DNA of 64,000 nucleotides from Adiantum capillus-veneris (Eukaryota > Streptophyta > Polypodiopsida > Polypodiales > Pteridaceae). A program made the translations under genes and the position numbers. The stretch is from the NCBI GenBank assembly GCA_014529385.2, contig CM043948.1, positions 75,414,791-75,478,790 on the forward strand, given 5' to 3'. The notes beneath the pieces were generated by a model. It had not been told where the DNA came from. It did no database searches and saw only the letters and a list, made by a program, of their open reading frames with translations. Shown here piece by piece: positions 45,437-59,639 of this stretch; the first letter of the stretch is position 1, and every line of letters begins with the position of its first letter.

Positions 45437-45940
45437 AGCCTTTCAAAATTTAGATTTTGATATCTAGGGCTCTTTCTGATGCCTTCTTATACCCTCAACA
45501 ATCCTGATCAGTCATGCAAAACATTTTTATGAACCTTGTTTTGCACTATTTCAACTAAGAATCACTCTCTTTTCAAGATTTCAATGCAACCAATCAACTC
45601 AAGCGAATTTTCAGTGTGGATAGCTATAGATCAAGTTCAATTCACCTACCTAAATCTACTCCTAAACATAAAAAACTGGCTTTTGCAATTGTGAGTAGAT
45701 AAGCACTTAACTGACACACACAAACTAGCCAATGCTTTTATCACCTCTTCAACCACTCAAGCTCCCAAACCAATACAATTCTAAACTAAAACCATCAACA
45801 CGGGTTACCAAGGCAAGACACACACTTCCTAGCACCTCTCTATAGGTCCTAACTAAACTAAGATAGAAAGGATTCTCTGGCACACCGGAGGAACTCTCAC
45901 CTCATAGGATTAGTCTAAAGTCACCTACCTAAGGCTTTGT
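45437..45940 (-). other. Leader after the primer site, element 2
   Basis: Noncoding 5' leader between the primer site and the first palindrome. No ORF. Confidence 0.5.
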
Positions 45941-45958
45941 TCCCCAACAGCGGTGTCA
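45941..45958 (-). other. Primer binding site, Asp-tRNA type
   Basis: Reads TGACACCGCTGTTGGGGA on the minus strand, directly inside the 5' LTR. It matches 13 of 18 bases of the complement of the plant tRNA-Asp 3' end, and two of the mismatches are G-to-A at CpG sites. Asp-tRNA priming is common in Tat/Athila elements. Confidence 0.65.
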
Positions 45959-45959
45959 A

Positions 45960-46579
45960 TATTGGTGGGTACACGACGAGTGGATGCTAGCATAGAGAGA
46001 ACAGAACCAACAACTCTATGTCGGTCGAGGGTGAAGCTTAACCCATAGGTGCATGGAAACAAGAAGATGGGTGTGAAACTACTTCTCGACCTTCTAAGAC
46101 AATCTCTAATCAATAAAATTGAATCCAAGCATTCTTACGCATTAGTGAAGGCAATCCAACCTATGATGCTAATGCTATCCGAATCTAGGCCATATGCATT
46201 CGAAATGTCAAAAAACTCACAAGATATACTCTCCTTATCATGAGATCAACACCCTATGGACTGTGGCTTGATAACCGACCCCCAACTACCTCTTGCAACA
46301 ATCACGTATAAAGAAAAACAACAAAATATAAGTTATCATTTTTCGTGGCATATGATCCTAATGTGTAGTCCTACTCTCCATAAACCCATAGGTGCAAGGA
46401 ACTCACCAAATGGACACCTGGTTTGCAAGAAAACTCACCTGGAAGCTCGTAGGACCTCACTTTGTGTCGTAGTCGGGATCACACACTCTTGGCATTGAAT
46501 GGAAGCCTTTTCCATAGCTAACATGATGGTGGTGTCTCTTTAGCAATGGACCTTCCGTAGCGCTCGTAGGGAAGAGAAG

Positions 46580-46643
<64 letters not shown>

Positions 46644-46845
46644 CACCACACACAGTTATAACTGGATTTGATTAATTCAAAAGTTGGATTTAGGGTTACA
46701 CAAATTGACCTATATGCATTCCTCCATAGAAGCTCATTCCCACAAAGTCTAATGGCTGCTCAAATATTACAAAAGGTATCGTTTCACTTCAAAAAATAAT
46801 GGTACAATATATTGGGGAAACTTCTTGTGTGTTGTGTTGTCAACA
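45960..46845 (-). repeat. 5' LTR of element 2
   Basis: Pairs with 24879-25758. It starts TGTTGACA at 46845 on the minus strand and carries a 58-base CT tract at 46583-46640. The TATA region near 46710 is decayed. The inner end is within a few bases of 45960. Confidence 0.9.
46583..46640 (-). repeat. GA (CT) microsatellite in the 5' LTR of element 2
   Basis: An uninterrupted run of TC dinucleotides, the counterpart of 25464-25553. Confidence 0.95.
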
Positions 46846-46850
46846 CTTGG

Positions 46851-48480
46851 GATAGTGTGATCCTAGATCGATTTCTTGATTACAAAAACCACTTTAAACT
46901 GTAAGAGGTTTAGTAAGAGAGAGGCTTGGAAATAATTCCACGGGCTGGCTCGGAATACCTATTGGTGGTCACTTGTTGGCCCTGATGACCTGGCTGATTC
47001 GGGGTTGTTAGGCTTTTTTACTTAGTAATGGCACTAGACATGTTGAACTGCTCATTTTTTCCTTTTATGGTTATAAAGGAGGCATTTTCATCTCAAACCT
47101 AGCTTACCACTAGCATTTGCCTTAATGATTGTTGGTTCATTATTTACCTAATGCCTGGTTGATGGCTCCTTTTAGCTTGATTTTCACTAGGAATGATTTA
47201 ACATTTGTAACTCCTAATTTTTATTTCTTAAAACCAATCAGTTGTGTTGCATGGATAGGGAATAAGCCATTTTTTTACTAGGAAATGATTAAGCCGTAGA
47301 TTTGTTTACTTGAAATGATTAAGCTTTTTTTACCATGAATTTCATTAGAAGCAAGAACATAAAAAAAACTAAAGTGGTTTGACAAAAAGGCTTCATGGGA
47401 TTGAAATGGGTCAAACACTTGGATCAAAAGGGGTGGTGGCCTTCTGATCAAAATTTTATCTAAATAAAGATGTATAATTTCCTTTTAAAAAGGGATAATT
47501 ACTTACTTTTACAACCTATTATAAAAATTCCACTTGGATTAGAAGGGGTGAGGGCCTTCTAATCACAAGTCTAAAATGAATTAAAAAAAGGAATATAATA
47601 CACACTTTACAAGGAGGAGCTATGGCTTCCTTATCTCACTGTGAAAAACTCATATAACATTTTTCAAGAATGGATACCTGCTGGTATTTTACGCTACATG
47701 GATGGTAGGTATAAGTTAAAAAGGTTTTAAGGATAACAATTGATAGGTTCGTTGACACCTGTAATACATATTCAAAGCTAATGAATCTGTTGCCTTGTTT
47801 ATATGGATGCAAATGAGGACTCTATCTTTACTTGGATCTTTTTTGCTTTGCTGCTATCCGTCACCGAAATACTTTTCCTCTGTCACTTTAGTATCAATTG
47901 TTCTTATCTATCTTATGTACAAGGATGACTACACTCATTGTAAGTGTACATCACATTTGCTATTAATTTTTTTTACTTTGTTAACTTATGTACTTATGTT
48001 CTTTATTTTATTTTTCTATTTGTTACAATTGCATGAATATCCAGATTCTTGGATCACAGGGGTGAAAGAGAAGGTCATTTCTATGGTCTTGGAAAGATCA
48101 ATAGCCCCAAATGATCCAGACTCTCCTATGGCACCAAATCTAGATGATCCACAGTATCCTATTCCACCAAAGAAAGGTAAAGCCACCAAGACTTTGAATG
48201 AAAAGAAAAAGGAGGACAAGAAGAAGAGTCATGCAAAGTTTTCTTGATGTGTTCTATTCACTCCAAGTTCAACTTTGTGATTCAAACACCTGTAGGCATG
48301 CCATTTTGTGCTAATCCTTGTACTTTGTCTAAAGCCATTTGTCTTTTGAACCGATATGTTCTTTTGTGTATAAGTATTACTTTAAAAATAGTAACACACA
48401 CACACACACACACACAGAGGCCCAACTTTCTACTTCTTCTTCTTCTTCTTCATTAACTCAAGATAAGAACTCTACAAAGC
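46851..48480. other. Right flank of element 2, no firm gene
   Basis: AT-rich. A 150-codon open frame at 47795-48247 (+) has hydrophobic segments then a Pro/Lys-rich tail (NLDDPQYPIPPKKGK, KKKEDKKKSH). I do not recognise it and nothing supports expression. Bases 47700-47830 resemble 53745-53870 (shared ACAA.TGATAG and TTTACATGGATGCA-like pieces), a dispersed repeat. (CA)n lies at 48392-48416. Confidence 0.4.
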
Positions 48481-48708
48481 ATAGAAGGAATGTAAAACAT
48501 AAGAGGAACTAATACAATAGTCTAGTGTGAATTGCTAGTGAGTGAGTTGGATGGATAAGTGTGCCATCACTCCGATAGGTAGACCAAGTTGGTGTAGTCT
48601 AGTTGTAGTATCACCACTGAAGATAAGCATATCCACCAAGGTACGACAGCGATGATGACTACTGGTGATAGTCATCCAAGAGTAGATATTGAGCCTGAAC
48701 TCTCAACA
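48481..48708 (-). repeat. Candidate 3' LTR of copia remnant 1 (partial, far end unknown)
   Basis: On the minus strand TGTTGAGAG at 48708 follows a purine-rich stretch right after the RNase H frame, as an LTR would. The other end and a matching 5' LTR were not found. Confidence 0.45.
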
Positions 48709-49810
48709 CTATCCCTCAAGCTCAATGCCATCTCTTGTATGCCAAGCATCACTCAAAACTATCGCAGTTTTTGCACTCCACGGGACTTTGTGAAGATATC
48801 TGCACCGTGCTCATCCGTCATCACAATACTCAATGTCCATGTCGCTTGCCAAGACTCTCTCTCCGATGGAGTGGTAATGCACCACAATGTGCTTCATCAT
48901 TGCATGAAACACTAGGTTTTGAGACAGCTGCATGCTGCTAAGGTTGTCATAGTAGATGACAACCAATCTCTATATGTATACTGCAAAGTCCTTATATAGA
49001 AGTCCCAATGAAGCTACTTCACATGCCACCACTGCAGCACCCTTGTACTCTGCCTCTATACTTGATAGAGCAACCATAGGTTGCTTCTTGCTACTCCATG
49101 TGATAACAACACTCCCAAGTGAAAACATGAACTTGATGGTAGACCTGCAATCATATGTGCTAGTAACCCAATCCGTATCTGAGTAACCATAGAGTTGAAA
49201 CTCAACATCAACTCTATAAAAGAGTGCATAATCCAGAGTAGCACTTACATAGCAAAATAGCACCTTACTGAATCCAAGTGTGGTTTCCTGGGAGACTACA
49301 TAAACTGACTCACCAACCCAATTGTGTAGCTCAAGACTGGTGAGATAATTAAGTAGATCAAGCTACCAAACCATCTTCCTATACATGGTAGCATTCTTGA
49401 GTACTTGATTGCATCATTCTCCAACTTTAAATTTTGATTTAAAGGCATGAAAATTGGCTTACAATAAGCCATACTATTCTTTTTCAGCATGTCCAAAGCA
49501 TATTATCTTTGTGACATCCATACACCCTCTTCTATGCAAACAATTTGAATGCCCAAAAAGTAGCACAACTCTCCCAAGTCTTTCCTCTCAAACTTTGCAT
49601 CAATCGAGCCTGTACACCCTCTCCTTTAGCCACATTATCAACTCTAACAATCAAGTCATCCACTTGGATACATATCACCACAATTCCTACAGGGATCACC
49701 ATTATACGAGCAAAATCTTACGAGTGATGCGAGCATATCAAAAGCGATATACTCTCTGTAGACCCAATGTGAGGAGCTTTAAAACGAAATCCAAAAGACA
49801 TTTCTCTTAA
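48709..49810 (-). pseudogene. Copia remnant 1: RT end and RNase H
   Basis: The RT active-site region reads CIQVDDLIV near 49640-49680. It is followed by MDMLKKNSMAYCKPIFMPLN and GSLIYLIISPVLSYTIGLVSQFM pieces at 49296-49496. RNase H motifs are GYSDTDW, VITWSSKKQPMVALSSIEAEY at 48970-49263, and the tail YYDNLSSMQLSQN and FHAMMKHIVVHYH near 48860-48960. This is the 3' end of a plant Ty1/copia pol with stops and frameshifts. Confidence 0.85.
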
Positions 49811-50626
49811 AAACTATACACTAGAGAAAAACTTAAGTTTAAAATTCAATAAGAGCTCTATATTGAAGGATTTGATGATTGAATAAGAGCTCAATGTTTA
49901 TGGGTGCCACAATTGTTAGAGTTATACTTATTATGGCCTAAAAATTTCCCTCAAATTTATACTTTGATTGCATAACTATTCAAAAAATAAATCAATATTT
50001 GATACACAAATATATTCATGTAAACCTTCAATTGTGTGCAAATTGATTCCATAATTGTCACCATGTTTGCAAGAGAGGAGAAGGTTTTCTTCAACAAAAA
50101 CTTAAACTACAATTTGATGCAAAAATATACTTAGACCACAAAAAGTATACAATTTCATAATTGTTGCCATCTGTGCCAAAGTCAATATCTTTTCCTTTAA
50201 ACAAAAACAAGAGTCAAATTTTTATCCTTTAAACAAAAACAAGCTGCAACTCATAAAAAATTATCCCAAGGGCATCCATATCACTAGCATAGAAGTTTCT
50301 CTCTACTCAAAACCAAGCCAAGGCCATCAAAGATATACAACAGAATCTCATAATTATCACCTAATTAGTGACAAGCAAGAAGATATTGCTCCATACCAAA
50401 AAAAATTCACCTTATACAAACACCTTATGTCACTAATTGCAAAGCTTGACAAAGCTCTATCTTTGTTATTGCAGCTTGGTGGGAAATTTTTTGTTGATTC
50501 ATATCAGGTTTTAGATATTTGACAACAACGATAAAATAGAGACGTGTGCAAAAAATGTATCTTTTTTTTTTATCTACGTACTTGTAAAGTCGAAGATGCG
50601 GAAGCATAACATGAAGAAGAGAATAG

Positions 50627-50715
<89 letters not shown>

Positions 50716-51830
50716 GAACCAACCATTTGGGCAATGAATTAATGATTATACAATGGGGCCTAGATGCTCCTTATATACTAGCTCTAGGGGCCTTAAGTTA
50801 CCGCCCTCAACAAATTTCCCTACCCAACACTTTGACAAATAAGTAAAATAAATGCCTAAAGCCAAAATAATTATTGGGATCACATTGGGCTATTCACTTG
50901 AGAGGCTTAATTTGAACACCCTTTCTACAATTCATAGTGAACACATGTAGGAAGATCAAGTCAATGAAGAAGCTATCATGGATAGTTGATCAGTCTACTA
51001 GATACACCTCACTTCTACTACTGCTAACTTTTTACCTTAGAATAATGCCATCATGAGCACGATTTGCCTCATAGGAAATTGAAATGTAGACCACACTACG
51101 TCCAAGAATCCCCACTCGTGAGTTGTGAACACATCACGTCCAAACTTTTTTAGACAATGAACTTTTGGAACACATCTTGTTTATAATTTGGCCAACAACA
51201 ATGGATTTGACATGCACATCCATAGTGTTTTGTATACATCACTTTGGTTCCTTGCTAAATGACTGCGCTTTGAATTCCAAGCCACAACTCCAAATGCCAA
51301 AAACTTGAGCTTCAAGATATGGGTCCGAATCATTTGTAGGGACCTCTTTGCTACTATCAAGCCTCTCTCTAGCTAAACCATGTTGCAGTCACAGCCACCA
51401 CTGACTAGAAATCTGGTATCGTAGCCACTATGATTGGCACACATGTGCCATGCTGATCTACTCTGTCAAATATTTATCCTTGCTATCTCTATCAAGATGT
51501 TCTTTGCCTTTATCCTCTTGTGAGTTCTTGATTTTGCCTTTGGCTTTGCATTCCCAAGCCAAACAAAGTGTCTTCTTACATTTATAGCAATGGCTCTTGG
51601 ACCTCATGGATGTCAAGGAAGCTAACTAAGCACTCTCTCTACCATCCTCGTCAAGCCTCGCTCCTCTAATGAGCTTGTGAATTTGTTTTTGGCTTCACAT
51701 TCCTGAGCCAAAAAAAAAAGATGGCTTCTTGCGAACTTCAGTTCTGCATAGGCTGCATACTAGGTACTACTCAAATCGCTTTCCATAGCTGATAGTTGGT
51801 GTTGGATAACCTTTGTATTTAAGAATTCAA
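49811..51830. other. Unassigned, within copia remnant 1
   Basis: Lies between the integrase and RT parts of the remnant and is mostly non-copia. A compound microsatellite is at 50629-50713. A minus-strand stretch near 51450-51650 (CYKCKKTLCLAWECKAKGK) is Cys/Lys-rich but unassigned. Probably insertions and decay. Confidence 0.4.
50629..50713. repeat. Compound (GT)n(GA)n microsatellite
   Basis: About 28 bases of GT are followed by about 57 bases of GA, uninterrupted. Confidence 0.95.
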
Positions 51831-51833
51831 TGG

Positions 51834-52767
51834 TCATTTAGGTGCGCAAGCCACAACTAAAAAATTATCCATGAAACAAGCCTTTGCAAAGGTCATAACC
51901 ACAAGCGTTCCAAAATGCTTACCTATCTCACAGACAAATCCATAGAATTTCAAATTGTTATTGATGGAAGCAAGGGAAGAGGTAGCCGATAGATGGCATC
52001 TCAAGAGGTGTCTCAACATCTCCACCTATTTTTCCTCGTGTTTTGGAATGCTTACGTTCGTAGACTTGCCCGTTCTTTTGCTTAGCAACATGTTTTGCTA
52101 CTGCGGAGTATGCATGCATGAAAACTACCTCTAAATTCCATGCTTTTTCAAAAAAACACTAAGCTCATTGAAGAAGTATTCTCCACCTCCATCCGACCTC
52201 ATGCACTTTATGTGTTTCCCAGTCTATTTTTTTAAACAAAATCCTTGAAATTTTGAAAGTGCATAAACACCTCACTTTTTTGCTTCATGAAATAGGCCCA
52301 TACCTTCCTATGGTCATCAATGAAGCTTACATAGTATTTGCATCCACTCATAGATGCAGTCTTTGCCAAAGCCCATACATTTGTATATACTAAATTCAAT
52401 ACATTTTTTCTTACATGCTTGCCATGAGGAAATGATTCTTTTGCCTCCTTTACAAACCGACAAGCCTTGCAAATTTTTGCATTTCAACAACTTTAAAGGT
52501 TGGAAAAATTGTAACCATCTCTTTAGTTTGCATATTCTTCAAATTTTGCAAGTTTACATGACCAATACGTTTTTGATAAATCTCAATATGTGCAACAACT
52601 CTTGCACCTGGTGCAAACATGGAAACATTCACCTCGGACACTTTTACATTTAAAGTAAACATTTTGCACATTTTTTTTCCTAGCACAACCAACTTTCCAT
52701 CCTTCTTATGCTCTTCTACAAAGAGACCATTAGAGTTAAACATGACTTGCAAACCTTGCTCAAACAA
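51834..52767 (-). pseudogene. Copia remnant 1: pre-integrase and integrase
   Basis: The pre-integrase domain is visible as YQKRIGHVNLQNLKNMQTKEMV at 52500-52600. The integrase core follows with YYVSFIDDHRK and a Lys-rich stretch near 52150-52330. Stops are frequent. It lies between the gag/protease part and the RT part in the expected minus-strand order. Confidence 0.7.
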
Positions 52768-52899
52768 AAACCAAATTCATTGTGATATTAAGTACACGCA
52801 ATAAATCTACAAGGTACTTTACATTACCATCTGTCATAGACAATGGTTAATTTCCTATATTCACAAAGGAATGAGTATCATCTGTAGTCTCTACATAGG

Positions 52900-53697
52900 A
52901 CTCTACAAAGTCTGCATTTCCTTGAGCCACTCACCATGGCTGGTCATGTGATTTGATGCACCCAAATCCACATACTAGATTTTATCACCGGATTTTTCTA
53001 CATTTATAGACATACTATTAAACATGTGCTACACCATAAATAGCCTCTCAGTCTCATGCCAGTGGTTGCAAAATTATGTTGCTGCCTCATGTCTAGACAT
53101 TCATGTTTAAAGTGACCATGTCTCCCACAGCCCCAGCATACAACATTACCATGTTGATCTACATTGTTACGTTGCACATTACCACAACTCTTGGATTTCC
53201 TCTACCTCAAAAATTTCCTCGATCACCTTTGTTCTATCTTTGGGAATTATTTTACTGCTATGCCGGGTGTGGTGGCCTCTTCCTCAATCACCTCCATGAC
53301 CTGTAATGTGTCCTCTTTCTCTTGCTGTGTTGTTAAAGAGGACCTATTCAAAATTATTTCTCCCCTACGTAGAGGAGTCTTTCTCAAGTTACTTTTCTTC
53401 CACAATTAGTAAGGTCACCAAATTTGTAAATGTGAAAACGTTTTCTTGAAGATGGATACCACTCTTAAACTGTTTTTATTCTGGACCCAATCCTTGTGGA
53501 CATACTTTTAACTTATCATCATCATCAATTGTAACATCAATTGATGCAAGGGACTTACCTACGTTCTTTATCTTCAATGAATAATCAGTTATAAACTTAT
53601 TTTTTTGTAATGTATTCGGTTCAATCTTCAATTGTAACTTCCTTGCTTTTGTGTTTGTCACATCCAATGACAATAAAGTATCCCAAGCCTCCTTCAT
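52900..53697 (-). pseudogene. Copia remnant 1: gag, zinc knuckle and protease start
   Basis: A Gag (UBN2-type) fragment, KEAWDTLLSLDV and LKIKNVGKSLASIDV, lies at 53476-53697. A CCHC knuckle CWGCGRHGHFKHEC lies near 53110-53150. A protease-like SNHMTSHGEW stretch lies near 52940. It matches the 5' half of a Ty1/copia polyprotein in one orientation with the parts downstream. Confidence 0.75.
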
Positions 53698-54070
53698 ATC
53701 ATGAAATATATTTATTGTTTGGAATAGTAGTTAGTCCAAGTGTTTTTAAGTTTAACATTGATAACAACTGATAGACTCAGTAACACCTATCAAACATATT
53801 TAAAATTAATCGCTTGATTGGTTTGTTTACATGGATGCACGTGAGAGTTGTATCCTTTGTTAAATTCACTTAGGGTGATTTCTATTTAACATTGAAGATG
53901 AAGACCAATGAAACCTAATTTTTTAATTTTAAGTTCTTGGTATATAGGAAAATTAGAATGCACCTCTATTGTTACTTTGAAATAGAATGTTTTTAAATAC
54001 AAAAGAAGTTTTGTACTCACAATCTTGAGGTCCATAGTCACGTTGTCTTTTGAACATGTAAACTTGTTCT

Positions 54071-54290
54071 AATGTGTATGTTTAATGTAATTAATCCAAT
54101 ACACACACGTATAGGCACGAGGGAAATTTAAGTTTCTTGAGTTAGCTAAGAAATGACTCAAATATAATTTATTTAAGTTTCTTGTATATGCTTAATGTAG
54201 TTAATCCAATACACACACATATAGACACGAGGGAAATTTAAGTTTCTTTAGTTAGCTATGAAATGAATCATGAATACAATTTATCATAGA
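54071..54290. repeat. Two-copy tandem repeat, 110-bp period
   Basis: TTAATCCAATACACACAC and the following GAGGGAAATTTAAGTTTCTT occur twice, 110 bases apart, with few differences. Confidence 0.88.
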
Positions 54291-54825
54291 GGGATGTCCA
54301 TGCTCAATGTCATAAAATCTTCTAAGGAGGTAGACAGGTGCTAGGTGCTGTGGAATTTGTCTATGACGGGATTGCTACACACAGTCATTATTGTCTTTTG
54401 ACATGATTGGTTTTAGGATGTAGGAGCTACCAATTTTAGTTTCACTCAAGAAGTATTTCTTTTGATTGGAAATATGTGCCAAGACATGTACTAGAATACT
54501 AGATCATAAAGCCTTAGGATTCCTATTGGAGTACAATGTTCATAGAAAAATTGTTGATCATCACTGGCTCAAAGGGCATTTTGAACTCCTATTGGAGTAC
54601 AATGTTTATAAACATTGTTTGATCTTATCTAGGTGTATTGGGAGAAACTAAGAAAAATTCTCAGCAAGGTTGATTTGGGAGAAACCAAACAAATCTCTCA
54701 CTAAGGTTGTTGTTAAAGATACTTACTAACTTGACATTCCTCTTTAATTACATATCATACTGATGGGTTAGTGGGTTCATACTCTTTGGGCCTACTTACT
54801 CACAAATATGGTACTTGAGAAATGG

Positions 54826-54905
54826 TGCACATGTGCATGCATGCACTTTCACGTGTGCGTGTGTGTGCACACGCGTGCGCGCGTGCATGCACACACACAC
54901 ACACA
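54826..54905. repeat. Alternating purine-pyrimidine tract
   Basis: GTGCACATGTGCATGCATGC and, after a short gap, GTGTGCACACGCGTGCGCGC followed by (CA)n. The tract is self-complementary and could adopt Z-DNA or cruciform structure. Confidence 0.8.
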
Positions 54906-55393
54906 CTTGCATCACTAATATTCCTAGTGTGTACTCCACCCTTGGGGGGGTCTACTACATAATCATGTTAATATACCATGTGAGTTCAATAGGAGGCAAT
55001 TTCTATTATTGATAATTTAAACAATTTAGGAGATACATTAACAAGAGGATTTTTTAAATTTATTTTGGAGAAAAACCCATTGATTCATAAAATAAAAGGG
55101 GTCAATCTATTGGCATGTCCACATTTTAAAAGAGATGTTTTTTATGTACCATATGAATGCATGTTTATATAGGGAGGTTAGTAATAGTGGAACCATGAGA
55201 CTGTACCTAGCCACACTTAAGAACTTCTCATTTTTGGATTGTAGGGGCTTGACCTCATGGCTAAATTAGTACTTGCTTTCTTTGAGTGGGTTCGTCACCT
55301 TGACACACCTTTCATTATTGGACTTTGTGGGAAGCTTCCCTACCCAAAGGGGTATGCGGCACTTGGGAGATGAGGTAGCATTTTATGTCATTT

Positions 55394-55396
<3 letters not shown>

Positions 55397-55444
<48 letters not shown>
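55397..55444. repeat. CT microsatellite
   Basis: An uninterrupted (CT)n run of 48 bases. Confidence 0.95.
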
Positions 55445-57260
<1,816 letters not shown>

Positions 57261-57262
57261 AC

Positions 57263-57408
57263 CTTATATTGGTTTGATTGTCTACTCCACGTAGCTAGTC
57301 CTCACAATACTGCATTGTCATAAATGTCCTGTGAGCTTATATTGGTTTTATTGTCTACTTCACCCAGCTAGTCCTCACTAATACTACATTGTCATAAATG
57401 TCCTTACG
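57263..57408. repeat. Two-copy tandem repeat, 73-bp period
   Basis: CTTATATTGG starts at 57263 and again at 57336, each followed by TTGTCTACT, AGCTAGTCCTCAC and CATTGTCATAAATGTCC. It begins where the integrase similarity of copia remnant 2 stops. Confidence 0.85.
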
Positions 57409-57619
57409 AGGACACCTGTTATGTACATAAGTCGCACACATGATGGCCTCAAGCCAAAATGAATGTGGCAAAGCTTGACTCTTGAGCATACATCATGCCA
57501 TCTTCGAAACTTTTTTTTCCTTTTAGCGATACCATTTTACTAAGGTGTATATGTCACTATACATTGGTGTTTTATCCCACAACTAGCTAGAAATGCATTA
57601 AACTCATGAGACATATAAT

Positions 57620-57651
<32 letters not shown>

Positions 57652-57855
57652 CTAAACAGAGGTGCCCATAGTACATTTAGACTCATTTTTAGCCATATTC
57701 CAAAATTTGAAGCACACAAACACTTTGGACTTAGCTTTGAGTGGATACACCCATGGATGCCTAGAGTAATCATCAATGAATGTCATGAAGCATAGATAAA
57801 TGCCTAAGGACGGAGTTTGCAAAGGCCCACAAACATCACTATGCACAAGTTTCAA
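57409..57855 (-). pseudogene. Copia remnant 2: integrase
   Basis: MKLVHSDVCGPLQTPSLG and FIDDYSRHPWVYPLKAKSKV match the Ty1/copia integrase start. After a G-rich tract come YMSHEFNAFLASCGIKHQC and, toward 57415, an ALPHSFWLEAIMCATYVHNR-like end in shifted frames. The usual DNGGEY acidic motif is replaced by the poly-G tract at 57620-57648. Confidence 0.82.
57620..57648 (-). repeat. 29-base poly-C/poly-G tract
   Basis: An uninterrupted C run on the + strand lies inside the integrase remnant, at the place of the Gly-Gly codons of the conserved DNGGEY motif. Confidence 0.95.
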
Positions 57856-58179
57856 TTTTCATGTATCCCTAAATAAACCATCCTTTGAAAACTTTGAATG
57901 CTACATTTTACCCAAAATATAGCCTTGAAAAAACATGCTTCATAGGTGCTTCAAGACGCGGCAAAGAAGCAACCATATCGGGTTTCTACAAATGTAGCAA
58001 ATTGATAAAATTTAGGTACACAAAACATGAATGCCAAAGTTTTGCATCTAAAATGGCTTTTGAATCTACAAATGCATTTGCAAAATCCTTCTCACACTTG
58101 TCATACAAAGTGAGCTTATATAGCCCATGACATAAAATGTCAGATGCAACAATTTCATCTCCAAAACAGAGATCATGAA

Positions 58180-59530
58180 CTATACATCTATCATCGGCAA
58201 AGTTGAAAACAAGACCAATCTAAAAAGTGAAGATATAGACAAAGGGTTCTTTTTTATCCCGGGTATATGAAGTGCATCAATAAGTGTGAAAGAACTAACA
58301 TTCACAATAGTCAGTACAATCTTTCCAACTCCCTTGACCGGATAAGAGCCATTGTTGGCACAAGTGACTGTATTCCCTTGAGAGACAACCTCAAGAGAGG
58401 TAAACAAGTCATTATGTGATTTAATGTTCTTTGTAGCACCACTATCAAAGTACCACACATGTGACTCTATAATGGCTAACATACACGCATCATGGACAGA
58501 AGGATCATAAGTGCACTCTGCACTAAATGCCCACTCTACATCTACATCAGCATCACAATCTCCTTTCACAGAAGATTCTACAATAGTTGCACTTGTAGTG
58601 GAACTAGCCTCTTTCTTCTTGGCCTCTTTTGCCTTTAATGCATGATGCTTCTTCATCAAGTGATCATTAGCCTTGCAATAATGGCAACACATCTTCTTTT
58701 TTCCATTTTCACTAGAAGCCCCAAATGAAGTGTTGCCAGCAAAAGCATTAGGAACATGTGATTTTCCACTCGAGGAAGAACCATCAGTAGCGGCTACATT
58801 ACTGTTACCACTTTTTTCTTTGAGCAATAACAAAAGCCTATTCAATTGCACGTTGTTTAGCCTTGTTTTTTCTTGAAAGTGATTCTTGCAAAAACAACGT
58901 GAATAATGCATCAAAATTGACAACTTGAGGGGTTCCTTGGGTTGTAACTCTCCAAGTACTAGCAAACGTCTTGTAAGAATCTTGCAATGCAGCAAGAAAA
59001 TTTAGCACAAGTGAACCGTAAAAAATGGCTTCACCTAAAAAAATGAGTTGTTCATTAATATCCTTGATACCAACACGAAAAGTGTCCATATCATCTTCCT
59101 CATGTATAATTTTTGACTTCAGCTCTTTATGCAACAATGCAATTTTAGCCTCATTGTGCGACTTGCATAAAGATCATCCAGAATATCCCAAGCCTATTTT
59201 GCTGATTTAGTTGAGCAAATATGAGGCGTAGTAGTGTGCTTCATAGATAACGCAATTAATGCATGAGCTTGTGAATCTCTAACATCCTAATGAGACTGCT
59301 CAGTTGTAGTAAAACAAGTCTAGCAGCAATGGTCTTGCCACCAATCTTGCAACATTCTCAACATAGCCTACATCCGTAGAAGGTGGACGTTCATCATTGC
59401 CCTACACAACATTCCGAACCCTTTGACAAAAGAACATGTTGCATCATGTAAGCCCACATTGGGTAGCTGTCCCCATTCAATTTATCTGGAGCAACAAACA
59501 TCTTGAAACATCTGTGTTGTTGTTAGCCAT
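58180..59530 (-). pseudogene. Copia remnant 2: gag and protease
   Basis: Starts with MANNNTDV at 59530. Gag motifs include EEDDMDTF, GIKDINEQLIFLGEAI and SYKTFASTWRV. A knuckle CCHYCKANDHLMKKHH lies near 58640-58690, with the last Cys replaced by His. The protease has WYFDSGATKNIKSHNDLF near 58400-58450 and ALHIPGIKKNPLSISSL near the end. Reading is open for 271 codons at 58180-58995, with breaks before it. Confidence 0.87.
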
Positions 59531-59639
59531 AATATATGATTGCACTTGATGTGAAAATTGCTTGAAAAGGGGAAACAAAAAGTAGGATCAACATGTGCTA
59601 TATAGCACAACCCAAAGAAGACTGTAAGGCATTAGGGAA

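Larger units (their letters stand above)
24879..46845 (-). mobile_element. Giant Ty3/gypsy LTR retrotransposon, element 2 (full length, decayed)
   Basis: Minus-strand order is 5' LTR, primer site, palindrome array, gag, zinc knuckles and protease, RT-RH, duplicated zinc-binding region, integrase, second protease, internal polypurine tract, second palindrome array, ORF-X, polypurine tract, 3' LTR. CTTGG at 24874-24878 and at 46846-46850 is a plausible 5-bp target duplication. Total length is about 22 kb, of which about 1.4 kb is later insertions. In about 250 aligned bases of the two LTRs I counted 21 differences by eye, mostly transitions, so the insertion is old. All coding parts have stops or frameshifts. 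Confidence 0.92.
53745..55390. other. No gene; repeats only
   Basis: AT-rich. It holds the tandem repeat at 54071-54290, a short duplicated block CTCCTATTGGAGTACAATGTT near 54522 and 54586, and the alternating tract at 54826-54905. Confidence 0.5.
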
